Positions 40,458 to 48,955 of a DNA stretch of 64,000 bases are shown in pieces; within the stretch, counting starts at the first letter, position 1; every line of letters starts with the position of its first letter. The notes beneath the pieces are model-generated. The model ran no database searches. It was not told where the DNA came from and saw only the letters and a list, made by a program, of their open reading frames with translations. The stretch is from Cellulomonas edaphi (lineage in GTDB: Bacteria; Actinomycetota; Actinomycetes; Actinomycetales; Cellulomonadaceae). The position numbers and the translations under genes were made by a program. The stretch is from the NCBI RefSeq assembly GCF_030362815.1, contig NZ_JAUCGR010000002.1, forward strand, positions 434,001 to 498,000, in the 5' to 3' direction.

Positions 40458-42450
40458 GGTTCACCGGTCCACGAGGAGGGTCCTCGAGGCCCGTCTGGCC
40501 CTCGGAGGAGGCGAGCTGCCACGGGACGGAGGCCACCACGACCCCGGGCGTGAAGAGCAGACGGCCCTTGAGTCGCAGGGCGCTCTGGTTGTGGAGCAGC
40601 TGCTCCCACCAGTGTCCCACCACGTACTCGGGGATGTAGACGACCACGAGGTCCCGCGGGCTCTCGCGCCGGATCGAGCGCACGTACGTGAGCACGGGCC
40701 GGGTGATCTCGCGGAACGGCGAGTCCAGCACCCGCAGCGGTACCGGCAGGTCCATCGACTCCCACCGCTCGCGCAGCGCGGTGACGTCCTCCGGGTCCAC
40801 CGCGACCGTCACGGCCTCCAGGACGCTGGGGCGCGACGCCCGCGCGTAGGACAGTGCCCGCATGGTCGGCCGGTGCAGGTGCGACACGAGCACGATGGCG
40901 TGCACCCGGCTGGGCAGGGCGCGCGCCGCCTCCGCGTCCACGCCGAGCGCGAGCTCGGCCCGCACGGTCGCGTAGTGCTTGTGGATCGCGCGCATGGTGA
41001 CGAACACGACCACCATCGCCAGGATCGCGATGTATGCGCCGTGCGTGAACTTGGTGAGGAGCACGACGACGAGCACCGTACCCGTCATGACGAAGCCGAT
41101 GGAGTTCACGACGCGCGCGCGCTGCATCTGCGCGCGGCGCTCGGGCTCGGGCTCGGTGCGCAGCCCGCGCGTCCAGTGCCGCACCATGCCGAGCTGGCTG
41201 AGCGTGAAGGACACGAAGACGCCCACGATGTACAGCTGGATCAGGCGCGTGACCTCGGCGTCGAAAGCCCAGATCAGCACGATCGCGACCGCCGCCAGCG
41301 TCACGATGCCGTTCGAGTACGCCAGCCGGTCGCCTCGCGTGTGCAGCTGGCGCGGGAGATAGCCGTCGCGCGCCAGGATCGAGCCCAGCACGGGGAAGCC
41401 GTTGAACGCCGTGTTGGCGGCGAGCACCAGGATCAGCCCCGTGACGACGGCGACGAGCACGAACAGGATCGGGATGCCGTCGAACACCGCGCCGGCAAGC
41501 TGGCTGATGACCGGGTGCTGGACGTAGGAGTCGCCCACGGGGACGCCGTCGCGGGTGAGCTGGTGGGCCGGGTCGTCCGCGAACGTCACGCCCGTGGCTC
41601 GGGCCAGCAGCAGGATGACCATGATCATGGTGATCGAGAGCCCGCCGAGCAGCGCCAGGGTGGTCGCGGCGTTCTTCGACTTGGGCTTCTTGAACGCGGG
41701 CACGCCGTTGCTGATCGCCTCGACACCCGTCAGGGCCGCACAGCCCGACGCGAACGCGCGCAGGATCAGGAAGAAGCCGGCCAGGCCCACCAGACCCTGC
41801 TCGTACCCGGCCTCGGGCGTGACCCCGAGCCCGGCGCTCTCCGCCATCGGCAGCGTGCCCATGACGTAGCGCACGGAGCCGAACACGCCGATCAGCCCGA
41901 TCGCGAGCATGAACAGGTACACCGGGATCGCGAACGCGCGGCCGGACTCCTTGACGCCGCGCAGGTTCGCCACCGTGAGGAGCACCACCAGGGCGATCGC
42001 GAACGCCGCCTCGTGGCCGCGCAGCGGCGGGAAGGCCGTGGCGGCGTACTGCGCACCTGAGGAGATCGAGACGGCGACCGTGAGCACGTAGTCGACCAGG
42101 AGGGCGCTCGCCACCGTGACGCCCGCGTTCGGCCCCAGGTTGACCGTGGCGACCTCGTAGTCGCCGCCGCCCGACGGGTAGGCCCGCACGTTCTGCCGGT
42201 ACGACGCGACCACGGTGACCATGACGATGGCGACGGCGAGCCCGACCCACGGCGAGATGACCAGGGCGCTCAGACCCGCCATCGACAGCGTGAGCAGGAT
42301 CTCGTCGGGGGCGTACGCCACGGACGACAGCGCGTCCGAGGCGAACACGGGCAGCGCGATCCGCTTGGGCAGAAGGGTGTGGCCGACGTCCTCGCTGCGG
42401 ACCGGTCGTCCGATCAGCAAGCGCTTGGCGGCATCCGAGAGGTCCGACAC
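40447..42450 (-). CDS. KimA-type potassium transporter (APC superfamily)
   Basis: 667 residues: about 12 membrane helices followed by a cytosolic domain of about 180 residues. It resembles Bacillus subtilis KimA (YdaO) along its length: LPVFASDALSSVAYAPDEILL, YPSGGGDYEVATVNLG, DYVLTVAVSISSG, SGCAALTGVEAISNGVPAFK, ARDGYLPRQLHTRGDRL and LLHNQSALRLKGRLLF. KimA is a high-affinity K+/H+ symporter inhibited by c-di-AMP through the cytosolic domain. The GTG start is set by a TACGAT box 7 bases upstream. It is divergent from two RCK genes. Confidence 0.85.
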   Translation of the reverse strand: MSDLSDAAKRLLIGRPVRSEDVGHTLLPKRIALPVFASDALSSVAYAPDEILLTLSMAGLSALVISPWVGLAVAIVMVTVVASYRQNVRAYPSGGGDYEVATVNLGPNAGVTVASALLVDYVLTVAVSISSGAQYAATAFPPLRGHEAAFAIALVVLLTVANLRGVKESGRAFAIPVYLFMLAIGLIGVFGSVRYVMGTLPMAESAGLGVTPEAGYEQGLVGLAGFFLILRAFASGCAALTGVEAISNGVPAFKKPKSKNAATTLALLGGLSITMIMVILLLARATGVTFADDPAHQLTRDGVPVGDSYVQHPVISQLAGAVFDGIPILFVLVAVVTGLILVLAANTAFNGFPVLGSILARDGYLPRQLHTRGDRLAYSNGIVTLAAVAIVLIWAFDAEVTRLIQLYIVGVFVSFTLSQLGMVRHWTRGLRTEPEPERRAQMQRARVVNSIGFVMTGTVLVVVLLTKFTHGAYIAILAMVVVFVTMRAIHKHYATVRAELALGVDAEAARALPSRVHAIVLVSHLHRPTMRALSYARASRPSVLEAVTVAVDPEDVTALRERWESMDLPVPLRVLDSPFREITRPVLTYVRSIRRESPRDLVVVYIPEYVVGHWWEQLLHNQSALRLKGRLLFTPGVVVASVPWQLASSEGQTGLEDPPRGPVNRGF

Positions 42451-42457
42451 GTCGCCG

Positions 42458-42463
42458 ATCGTA
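42458..42463 (-). promoter_or_regulatory. -10 box of leaderless kimA-like gene
   Basis: TACGAT on the minus strand, 7 bases before the GTG at 42450. Confidence 0.6.
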
Positions 42464-42488
42464 CGCACGCCGTGCCCGGCGCACGTAC

Positions 42489-42502
42489 ACACCCGCGGGG
42501 GT
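42489..42502. repeat. GC-rich imperfect palindrome between kimA-like and ceoB
   Basis: ACACCCGCGGGGGT differs at one position from the perfect palindrome at 6204-6217 and abuts the ceoB -10 region. Confidence 0.3.
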
Positions 42503-42503
42503 A

Positions 42504-42509
42504 TAGCGT
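42504..42509 (+). promoter_or_regulatory. -10 box of leaderless ceoB
   Basis: TAGCGT (inside TATAGCGT), 8 bases before the GTG at 42518. Confidence 0.55.
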
Positions 42510-42517
42510 GACCGGCT

Positions 42518-43183
42518 GTGCACTTCGTGATCATGGGCTGCGGCCGTGTCGGCGCGTCCCTCGCGCAGAACCTTGAGGAACACGGCCACTCCGTGGCCGT
42601 CATCGACCAGAACCCGGACGCCTTCCGGCGTCTCCCGGGCGACTTCGGCGGCAACAAGGTCACGGGTCTCGGGTTCGACCGTGACACGCTCACCAAGGCC
42701 GGGATCGAGGACGCGTACGGGTTCGCGGCCGTCGCCGACGGCGACAACTCCAACATCCTGGCGGCCCGCGTGGCACGCGAGACGTACGGCATCGAGAACG
42801 TCGTCGCCCGCATCTACGACCCCCACCGGGCCGAGATCTACCAGCGCCTGGGCATCCCCACGGTCGCCACCGTGCGGTGGACCGCGCACCAGGTGCTGCG
42901 GCGCCTGCTCCCGCTGGGCACGAGCGACGAGTTCCGCGACGCGTCGGGCCAGATCCAGCTGGTGCAGATGGACGTGCACGAGGCGTGGGTGGGCCGACCG
43001 CTGCGCAAGCTCGAGGAGGCCAGCGGCGCGCGCGTCGCCTACGTCACGCGGTACGGCGACGGCGTCCTGCCGGGCGTCGACACCGTGCTGCAGGAGAACG
43101 ACACCGTGCACCTGATCGTCAAGGTCTCCGAGTCCGCCCACGTCGAACGCGTGCTGTCGCGCGCACCGGAGGTGTCCGAGTGA
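42518..43183 (+). CDS. ceoB: TrkA/RCK potassium regulatory protein, first copy
   Basis: 221 residues. An RCK_N Rossmann domain with GCGRVG (8-13) and the acidic VIDQNPDAF at the end of the second strand, then an RCK_C domain from about 135. RCK proteins gate K+ transport in response to NAD(H), ATP or c-di-AMP. The stop overlaps the second copy as GTGA. No TrkH/KtrB membrane subunit is near; the divergent KimA-like transporter is the obvious partner. Confidence 0.9.
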   Translation: MHFVIMGCGRVGASLAQNLEEHGHSVAVIDQNPDAFRRLPGDFGGNKVTGLGFDRDTLTKAGIEDAYGFAAVADGDNSNILAARVARETYGIENVVARIYDPHRAEIYQRLGIPTVATVRWTAHQVLRRLLPLGTSDEFRDASGQIQLVQMDVHEAWVGRPLRKLEEASGARVAYVTRYGDGVLPGVDTVLQENDTVHLIVKVSESAHVERVLSRAPEVSE

Positions 43184-43872
43184 GGGTCGTCATCGCAGGT
43201 GCCGGTTCGGTGGGCCGGTCCATCGCCCGCGAGCTGCTCGCGCACGACCACGAGATCACCATCATCGACCGGCAGCCGAGCGCCATGCGGATCGCCCAGG
43301 TGGCGGACGCCGACTGGTTGCTCGCCGACGCGTGCGAGCTGCCCACCCTGCGCGAGGCCAGGGCCGACGAGTGCGACGTCATGGTGGCCGCCACGGGCGA
43401 CGACAAGGCGAACCTGGTCATCTCGCTGCTCGCCAAGACCGAGTTCGGCGTGCCACGCACCGTGGCGCGCGTCAACAACCCCAAGAACGAGTGGATGTTC
43501 GACGAGGCGTGGGGCGTGGACGTCGCCGTCTCGACGCCGCGCATCATGACGGCCATGGTCGAGGAGGCCGTGTCGGTCGGCGACCTGGTGCGGATCTTCA
43601 CGTTCCACCAGTCGCGCGCGGGGATCCTCGAGCTCACCCTGCCGGACGGCTCGCCGCTCGCGGGCGTCCGGGTGGGTCAGATCGAGTGGCCCCAGGACAC
43701 CGTGCTCGCGTGCATCGTGCGCGACGCCCGACCGCTGCCCCCCAGCCCGGACGACACGCTCGAGGGCCGCGACGAGCTGCTCTTCGTCACCGGCCGCGAC
43801 GCCGACGAGGCCGCGCTGCAGGCGGTGCTCAGGGCTGGGCTCGACGGGGCGAGCGCACCAGCACCCAGCTGA
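43180..43872 (+). CDS. ceoC: TrkA/RCK potassium regulatory protein, second copy
   Basis: 230 residues. GAGSVGRSIARELL (7-20) and IIDRQPSAM form the nucleotide site of RCK_N; RCK_C follows (about 135-220, LPDGSPLAGVRVGQIEWP). The two RCK proteins probably form a heteromeric ring. The gene overlaps the DUF3159 gene tail-to-tail by 44 bases. Confidence 0.9.
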   Translation: MRVVIAGAGSVGRSIARELLAHDHEITIIDRQPSAMRIAQVADADWLLADACELPTLREARADECDVMVAATGDDKANLVISLLAKTEFGVPRTVARVNNPKNEWMFDEAWGVDVAVSTPRIMTAMVEEAVSVGDLVRIFTFHQSRAGILELTLPDGSPLAGVRVGQIEWPQDTVLACIVRDARPLPPSPDDTLEGRDELLFVTGRDADEAALQAVLRAGLDGASAPAPS

Positions 43873-44566
43873 TCCACAGGGCGAGCGCGGTGAGCGGGAT
43901 GCCCATCGCGAGCTTCGCCGTGCCGAGCCAGCCGATGTCGTCGGAGTAGTAGAGCGGGACCTGGACGGCGAGCCGCACCGCGAACATGGCCACCCACGGC
44001 CAGGTGGCCAGCGAGTACCGGCGGCGCAGCTCGGGGTCCGCACGCCAGGCGACGGCCTCCGACCACGGACCGCCGCTCAGCGGGCCGCCCTTGGAGAACA
44101 GGCCCATGACGAGGCCCACCAGCGGCCAGCCCACGAGGATCGTGATCAGGGTGCCCACCAGGTACAGGCCGTTCACCCAGAGTCCGTACGCGAAGTAGTC
44201 CGACGCGTCGCCCGTGCGCCAGGCCCAGACGACGCCGATGCCGACGCCCAGCAGGCCCGAGATGGCCTGGGTGACGGGGGTCCGCTGCACCAGCCGCACG
44301 ATCACGGCGAGCACGGCGGCCCCGGCCGCGGCGAACAGCGCGGGCTTGAGCTGCTGACCCGTCGCCAGGTAGACGACCACGAACAGCAGGCCCGGCGCGA
44401 CCGACTCGACGACGCCGCGGGCACCACCGATCGCGTCGGTGGCCGAGAACTCCTTCGCGGTCAGCGCGCGCATGCCGCGCAGGCCGCCCTCCTCGGGGGG
44501 GACGACGTCGTCGATCGCGTCGAGCGGCCCGTCGGAGGCGCCGCGCGGCGCCGGGGACTCACTCAC
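43829..44566 (-). CDS. DUF3159 family membrane protein
   Basis: 245 residues. A charged N-terminus of about 45 residues, then about six hydrophobic helices (VVESVAPGLLFVVVYLATG onward). The DUF3159 family is actinobacterial, of unknown function, and regularly follows the OB-fold and DUF3710 genes near trkA. The GTG at 44566 overlaps the upstream stop by 8 bases; its 3' end overlaps ceoC on the other strand. Confidence 0.85.
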   Translation of the reverse strand: MSESPAPRGASDGPLDAIDDVVPPEEGGLRGMRALTAKEFSATDAIGGARGVVESVAPGLLFVVVYLATGQQLKPALFAAAGAAVLAVIVRLVQRTPVTQAISGLLGVGIGVVWAWRTGDASDYFAYGLWVNGLYLVGTLITILVGWPLVGLVMGLFSKGGPLSGGPWSEAVAWRADPELRRRYSLATWPWVAMFAVRLAVQVPLYYSDDIGWLGTAKLAMGIPLTALALWISWVLVRSPRRAQP

Positions 44567-44927
44567 CGGGACGCGGGCGCAGCTCGTAGCCCGGGTTGAA
44601 GACCGTGCGCCGGCCGTCGACGAGGCAGACGAGACCCTCGGCCTTGAGGCGGCGACCGGGCACGACGCCCGCGATCTCGCGGCGACCGAGCCAGACGAGC
44701 ACGAGCGTGCCGCTGCCGTCGTACAGCTCGGCCTCGAGCGCAGGGACACCCTCGCGAGGACGGAACGTGACCGAGCGGATCACCCCGGAGACGCGCGCAC
44801 GCGAGCGCACCGGCAGCTGGTCCACCGGGGTGCACCCGACGGCGCGCACCTGGTCCGCGCGCTCCTCGTCGGCCTCGATCTCCGCCTGCGACGCGGCGAG
44901 GTGCTTGAGACGCTCGGCGAGGCTCAT
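44559..44927 (-). CDS. OB-fold nucleic acid-binding protein
   Basis: 122 residues. After a helical start (MSLAERLKHLAASQAEIEAD) comes an OB barrel (RARVSGVIRSVTFRP, ALEAELYDGSGTLVLVWLGRREIAG), like the anticodon-binding domains of aminoacyl-tRNA synthetases. It probably binds RNA or ssDNA. The ATG overlaps the DUF3710 stop. Confidence 0.85.
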   Translation of the reverse strand: MSLAERLKHLAASQAEIEADEERADQVRAVGCTPVDQLPVRSRARVSGVIRSVTFRPREGVPALEAELYDGSGTLVLVWLGRREIAGVVPGRRLKAEGLVCLVDGRRTVFNPGYELRPRPGE

Positions 44928-45676
44928 CGGATCTCCGTGATCTCGGGGCCACGCTCGAGCGGGTTGAAGTCCTCGCGGACCCCGTCGGCCTCGCCGTCCG
45001 TCGCCTCGCCCGCGGCCCCAGCGGGCGCGGCCACCGGGCCCGGAAGCCGGAGCCCCAGCAGGTCGCGCGGCGCGTGCGCCTCCGTGCCGCGCACCACCAC
45101 GACGCCCGCGAAGACGCCCTCCAGCACGGCCGCCGCCTCGGGCTCCACGGCCGCCTTGCCGGTGATCACCCCGCGCACGAACCAGCGAGGCCCGTCCACG
45201 CCGAGGAATCGTGCCGGCCGGTGCCCCGTGCGCCCCTCCGCCGTACGGACCGGGAGCCGCGCGAGCAGCTCGCGACCGAACGGGCCGGGCAGGTCGTCCA
45301 CCGAGCCGCCCTGCTGCACGACGGACGCGGCGATCTCCTCGCGGATCTCGTCCCAGATCCCGTCGGTGCGCGGCGCGGCGTACGCCTGCAGCTGCAGCTG
45401 CGAGCCGTCGACCGAGACGCTCGCGGCCGAGACCACGTCCGTCGCCTTGTCGATCTCCATCCGCAGCTCCATGCCGGTGACGCCGGGCACGCGCAGCGCA
45501 CCCAGGTCGATGCGCGCGACGTCGTCGTCGACCGCATCCACGTCCCACGGCCCCTGCGTCCGCTCGATCACGTCTTCGACGCCCTGGTCGGGCGTCCCCA
45601 CCTCGGCCGCGACCTCGGCGACCTCGGCGATCTCGTCGGGCGCCTCGTCCTTCGCGCCACGCCGGAACAGACCCAC
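44924..45676 (-). CDS. DUF3710 family protein
   Basis: 250 residues from a GTG. A conserved start MGLFRRG, an acidic low-complexity stretch, then the DUF3710 core (GPWDVDAVDDDVARIDLGAL, LQLQAYAAPRTDGIWDEIR, RWFVRGVITG). No known activity; almost always next to dut in actinobacteria, as here. First gene of a coupled set with the OB-fold and DUF3159 genes. Confidence 0.88.
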   Translation of the reverse strand: MGLFRRGAKDEAPDEIAEVAEVAAEVGTPDQGVEDVIERTQGPWDVDAVDDDVARIDLGALRVPGVTGMELRMEIDKATDVVSAASVSVDGSQLQLQAYAAPRTDGIWDEIREEIAASVVQQGGSVDDLPGPFGRELLARLPVRTAEGRTGHRPARFLGVDGPRWFVRGVITGKAAVEPEAAAVLEGVFAGVVVVRGTEAHAPRDLLGLRLPGPVAAPAGAAGEATDGEADGVREDFNPLERGPEITEIR

Positions 45677-45787
45677 GCGCTCACTCCTTCGACCGACGCG
45701 CGATCGCGCGTCATCACCCTCGACAGTAGTCCGCCGAGGAACGCCTACCTAGTCGGGCCGTCCCCGCCCGTCGGGGCAGGGTCGCCC

Positions 45788-46273
45788 CTACTCCTGACCC
45801 GTCGCCTGACGTGTCGTCTGGCCCCAGCCGCCGGACGACCCGAACCCCCCGGTGCCGCGGTGGGACCCCGGCAGCGTCTCCACCTCGACGAAGCGCACGC
45901 GCTCGACGCGCTGGATGACCAGCTGCGCGATGCGGTCGCCGCGGCGCAGCTCGAGCGCGTGCGCGACGTCCGTGTTGAGCAGCGTCACGGCGATCTCGCC
46001 GCGGTAGCCCGCGTCGACCGTGCCGGGCGCGTTGACGATCGTGAGCCCGTGCTTGGCCGCGAGGCCGGAACGCGGGTGCACGAAGGCGGCGAAGCCGTCG
46101 GGCAGCGCGATGGCCACCCCGGTCGGGACGGTCACCCGCCCCTGCGGAGGGATCACGACGTCGATGCGCGCGAGCAGGTCGGCCCCGGCGTCACCGGGGT
46201 GCGCGTAGGCCGGGGCGTCGAGCGTGGGGTCGAGGCGTTGCAGCAGGACCTCGGTGCGGTGGTCGTCCATCAC
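45788..46273 (-). CDS. dut: dUTP diphosphatase (trimeric dUTPase)
   Basis: 161 residues. Five dUTPase motifs in order: PGDAGADL, RSGLAAKHGL, NAPGTVDAGYRGEI, RIAQLVIQRV and the glycine-rich C-terminal arm GSHRGTGGFGSSG. It hydrolyses dUTP to dUMP and PPi. The GTG at 46273 lies 8 bases after a TAGGGT box (46282-46287) and immediately precedes an ATG at 46270; the leaderless layout favours the GTG. Confidence 0.94.
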   Translation of the reverse strand: MMDDHRTEVLLQRLDPTLDAPAYAHPGDAGADLLARIDVVIPPQGRVTVPTGVAIALPDGFAAFVHPRSGLAAKHGLTIVNAPGTVDAGYRGEIAVTLLNTDVAHALELRRGDRIAQLVIQRVERVRFVEVETLPGSHRGTGGFGSSGGWGQTTRQATGQE

Positions 46274-46365
46274 GGTGCCAGACCCTACCGCCCGGGCTGC
46301 GCGCCAGGACGTGGGGACCAGCCCGGCGCGGCGGCGGGCGCGCGGCAGGTGCGATCCTTGTGCCC

Positions 46366-46830
46366 ATGGCCAGCCGTGCACCCGTGACCCCGACCTACTC
46401 CGAGAAGCTCTGGCTGGGACCGCTGGGCTGGGCGGGGGTCGTCGGCCTGGCGGCCTGCCTCGGCGTCGCGGTGCTCCCGGTCGACGCGCTGCTCTCGCTC
46501 GTGGTCGGGGTGGTGGCCGTCGCGGCGCTCGTGTTCCTCGGCATGGCCACCACCACGCGCGTGACCGTCGACGGCGGCGAGCTTCATGCGGGCGACGCGC
46601 ACATCCCGCTGGAGCTCCTGGGTGCGGTGCGCGTGCTCGACGCCCGGGAGCTGCGCGCGGAGCTGGGTCCGCGTCTCGATGCGCGCGCGCACCTGTGCCT
46701 GCGCGGCTGGATCCACTCGGGCGTCCGGGTCGAGCTGGTGGACCCGGCCGACCCGACGCCGTACTGGATCGTCTCCAGCCGCCGGCCGGAGCAGCTGGCG
46801 GCCGCCCTGACCGCGGGGTCGCCCCGCTGA
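46366..46830 (+). CDS. DUF3093 family membrane protein
   Basis: 154 residues. Two adjoining membrane helices at about 20-60, then a soluble beta-rich domain (TTTRVTVDGGELHAGDAHIP, CLRGWIHSGVRVELVDPADP, YWIVSSRRP). The family is actinobacterial and usually lies opposite dut. Function unknown. A hairpin terminator follows. Confidence 0.87.
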   Translation: MASRAPVTPTYSEKLWLGPLGWAGVVGLAACLGVAVLPVDALLSLVVGVVAVAALVFLGMATTTRVTVDGGELHAGDAHIPLELLGAVRVLDARELRAELGPRLDARAHLCLRGWIHSGVRVELVDPADPTPYWIVSSRRPEQLAAALTAGSPR

Positions 46831-46846
46831 GTTCCCGGGACAGCAC

Positions 46847-46885
46847 GACGGCCGACGCCCCGGGATTCCCAGGGCGCCGGCCGTC
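46847..46885. terminator. Terminator between DUF3093 and DUF4193 genes
   Basis: GACGGCCG-A-CGCCC (46847-46860) pairs with GGGCG-C-CGGCCGTC (46872-46885), 13 pairs with one mismatch and an 11-base loop, between convergent genes. Confidence 0.7.
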
Positions 46886-46906
46886 GGCGTCAGATGTGCG
46901 GGTCGC

Positions 46907-47206
46907 TCAGGCAGCGCACTCCGAGCAGACGGGCTGGCCGTCGCGCTCGTAGGCGAGCTGGCTGCGGTGGTGCACCAGGAAGCAGTGCGAGCACGTGAAC
47001 TCGTCTGCCTGGCGCGGCAGGACACGGACGGACAGCTCCTCGCCGGACAGGTCCGCGCCGGGCAGCTCGAACCCTTCCGCCGCCTCGGTCTCGTCCTCGT
47101 CCACCACGCCCGAGTTCTTGTCGGAGCGCCGGGCCTGGAGCTCCTGCAGCGAGTCTTCGCTGAGGTCCTCCTCGGTCTTGCGCGGGGCGTCGTAGTCGGT
47201 AGCCAT
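46907..47206 (-). CDS. DUF4193 zinc-binding protein
   Basis: 99 residues. The start MATDYDAPRKTEED is the signature of the DUF4193 family. An acidic middle precedes two CxxC knuckles (FTCSHCFLVHH and VCSECAA at the end), a likely zinc site. Function unknown. The ATG at 47206 is preceded by a GTGTG-GCGT-CACAC inverted repeat that abuts the start. Confidence 0.88.
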   Translation of the reverse strand: MATDYDAPRKTEEDLSEDSLQELQARRSDKNSGVVDEDETEAAEGFELPGADLSGEELSVRVLPRQADEFTCSHCFLVHHRSQLAYERDGQPVCSECAA

Positions 47207-47357
47207 GTGTGGCGTCACACTCCGTCTTCTGCGTGGACTGTTTGGTACGCGTGCTCAATGCTCCGGGCACAGGTTTTGTTCCCACGTGCGGTGGGATTGT
47301 GCACCAGTTCCGGCGTCGGCGCGAACACGGACACGTGCCCAGGTCGGAGCGGCCGAT

Positions 47358-48200
47358 TCACTCGTCCGTGTCAGCGCGGTGCGCAGCGAGAAGCGCGGCC
47401 AGCTCGGCATGCCGGTCGGGGTGCCCGGCCACCGTCATCTCGGTCCCCGCAGGACGTCCCTCCAGCCCGGTGACCAGGGCTCCCGCCTCCATCGCGACCA
47501 GCTGTCCGGCGGCCAGGTCCCACGGCGACAGGCCACGCTCGTAGTACAGGTCGAGGCCGCCCGAGGCAACCGTGCACAGGTCGAGCGCGGCCGACCCGAT
47601 GCGACGGATGTCACGCACGCGGGGCAGCACCTCCGCCAGGACGCGCGCCTGCGCGCGGCGCCGCTCGACGCGATATCCGAACCCCGTCCCGACGAGGCTG
47701 TCGATCAACGACGGGGCCCGGCGCACGCGGATCGGCTCGCCGTCCAGCGTGGCTCCGCGACCCCGCGCGGCGAGGAAGGTCCTCCCGTCCGAGGGCGCGT
47801 GCACGCAGCCCACGAGCACCGTCCAGCCCGACGGGTCGGGCGGCCCGACGACCGCCGCCACGGACACCGAGTACGACGGCAGGCCGTACAGGTAGTTCAC
47901 GGTGCCGTCCACGGGGTCGACCACCCAGGTCACCCCCGAGGAGCCCGAGCTCGAGCCACCCTCCTCGCCGAGCACCCCGTCCTGGGGCCGCAGCTCGGTG
48001 AGGCGCGCACGCAGGTGCCCCTCGACGGCCAGGTCCATCGCGGTGACGACGTCCTGGGCGCTCGACTTCGTGGCGGCGACCTCGACCTCGCGCGGCCGGC
48101 CGGTGCGGATCATCACCCCCGCCTCGAGGGCGATGGTGCGAGCCACCTCCAGGAGCTCGTCGAGCAGGGCGTCGTCCACGGTGGTCTCCATGGCAGCCAT
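47358..48200 (-). CDS. Inositol monophosphatase family protein
   Basis: 280 residues. The metal-binding motifs of the IMPase/FBPase superfamily are present: GEEGG, WVVDPVDGTVNYLYG and the late WDLAAG. Likely hydrolyses inositol 1-phosphate or a related sugar phosphate. The ATG at 48200 is used; a second ATG three codons on is equally possible. It is 7 bases after the TRIC gene stop, same strand. Confidence 0.88.
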   Translation of the reverse strand: MAAMETTVDDALLDELLEVARTIALEAGVMIRTGRPREVEVAATKSSAQDVVTAMDLAVEGHLRARLTELRPQDGVLGEEGGSSSGSSGVTWVVDPVDGTVNYLYGLPSYSVSVAAVVGPPDPSGWTVLVGCVHAPSDGRTFLAARGRGATLDGEPIRVRRAPSLIDSLVGTGFGYRVERRRAQARVLAEVLPRVRDIRRIGSAALDLCTVASGGLDLYYERGLSPWDLAAGQLVAMEAGALVTGLEGRPAGTEMTVAGHPDRHAELAALLAAHRADTDE

Positions 48201-48207
48201 CCTGGCG

Positions 48208-48849
48208 TCAGCGGCCGTCGCGCCGCAGCCCGGGCCACGGGCCGGGCGCCTGCACCTGGAACCGCAGCGCGAGGACGCGGAGGGCGAAGATGCCCGCGAC
48301 CACGGCCAGCGCAGCCGTGGGCGACGCGACGCCGGCCTCCCACAGCACCGCGATCACGATGGCGCCGATGAGCGCCGGGATGGCGTAGAGCTGCCGGTGG
48401 TGCAGCACCACCGGCACCTCACCGGTCAGCAGGTCGCGCAGCACTCCCCCGCCCACGCCCGTCAGGACGCCCACGAAAACCGCGGCCATGAGCGTGGTGC
48501 CGTGCTCCAGCCCCTTGACGGCGCCGACGACGGTGAACAGCGCGAGCGCTCCGGCGTCGAGCAGCACGACGACGCGGCGCGCGCGCTCCAGCCGCGGGTG
48601 GAAGAAGTACATGACCAGGCCGCCCAGCAGCGCGGTCGCCACCAGCCGCCAGTCGGAGATGCCCACGGGCGGCACCGCCCCGATGAGCACGTCGCGCAGC
48701 ATGCCGCCGCCCAGCCCGGCGGCCCAGCCCAGCGACAGGATCCCGAAGACGTCGAACTGCTTGCGCACGCCCGCGAGAGCCCCGGACAGCGCCCCGACGA
48801 ACACCCCGATCACCTCGAGGAACGGCTCCATCGGGAGGTCGGCGATCAC
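48208..48849 (-). CDS. Trimeric intracellular cation (TRIC) channel family protein
   Basis: 213 residues with about seven membrane helices in two similar halves, each with a glycine-rich motif: GGGMLRDVLIG and GGGVLRDLLTG. This repeat is diagnostic of the TRIC/UPF0126 family, which forms K+-permeable trimeric channels in prokaryotes. The GTG at 48849 is preferred, 6 bases after GATGAT; the ATG at 48831 lacks a ribosome binding site. Confidence 0.88.
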   Translation of the reverse strand: MIADLPMEPFLEVIGVFVGALSGALAGVRKQFDVFGILSLGWAAGLGGGMLRDVLIGAVPPVGISDWRLVATALLGGLVMYFFHPRLERARRVVVLLDAGALALFTVVGAVKGLEHGTTLMAAVFVGVLTGVGGGVLRDLLTGEVPVVLHHRQLYAIPALIGAIVIAVLWEAGVASPTAALAVVAGIFALRVLALRFQVQAPGPWPGLRRDGR

Positions 48850-48955
48850 CGCCGCATCATCGCAGGCCGACCGATCGGACGCGCGGCACACCGCCGGGGG
48901 TCCGCGTCATCGGGCGGAGCAGGTGGCAGGCTCATGCCGAGGTACGGGAGGTCGG

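Noticed and set aside
42450..42518. c-di-AMP (ydaO-type) riboswitch in front of the KimA-like gene
   Set aside because: The message appears leaderless, so there is no 5' UTR to hold a riboswitch.
47207..47300. Possible SigR/SigH-type promoter (GGAAC, then 18 bases, then ATT) upstream of DUF4193
   Set aside because: The downstream element should be GTT; with one block poor and no oxidative-stress context the match is too weak.
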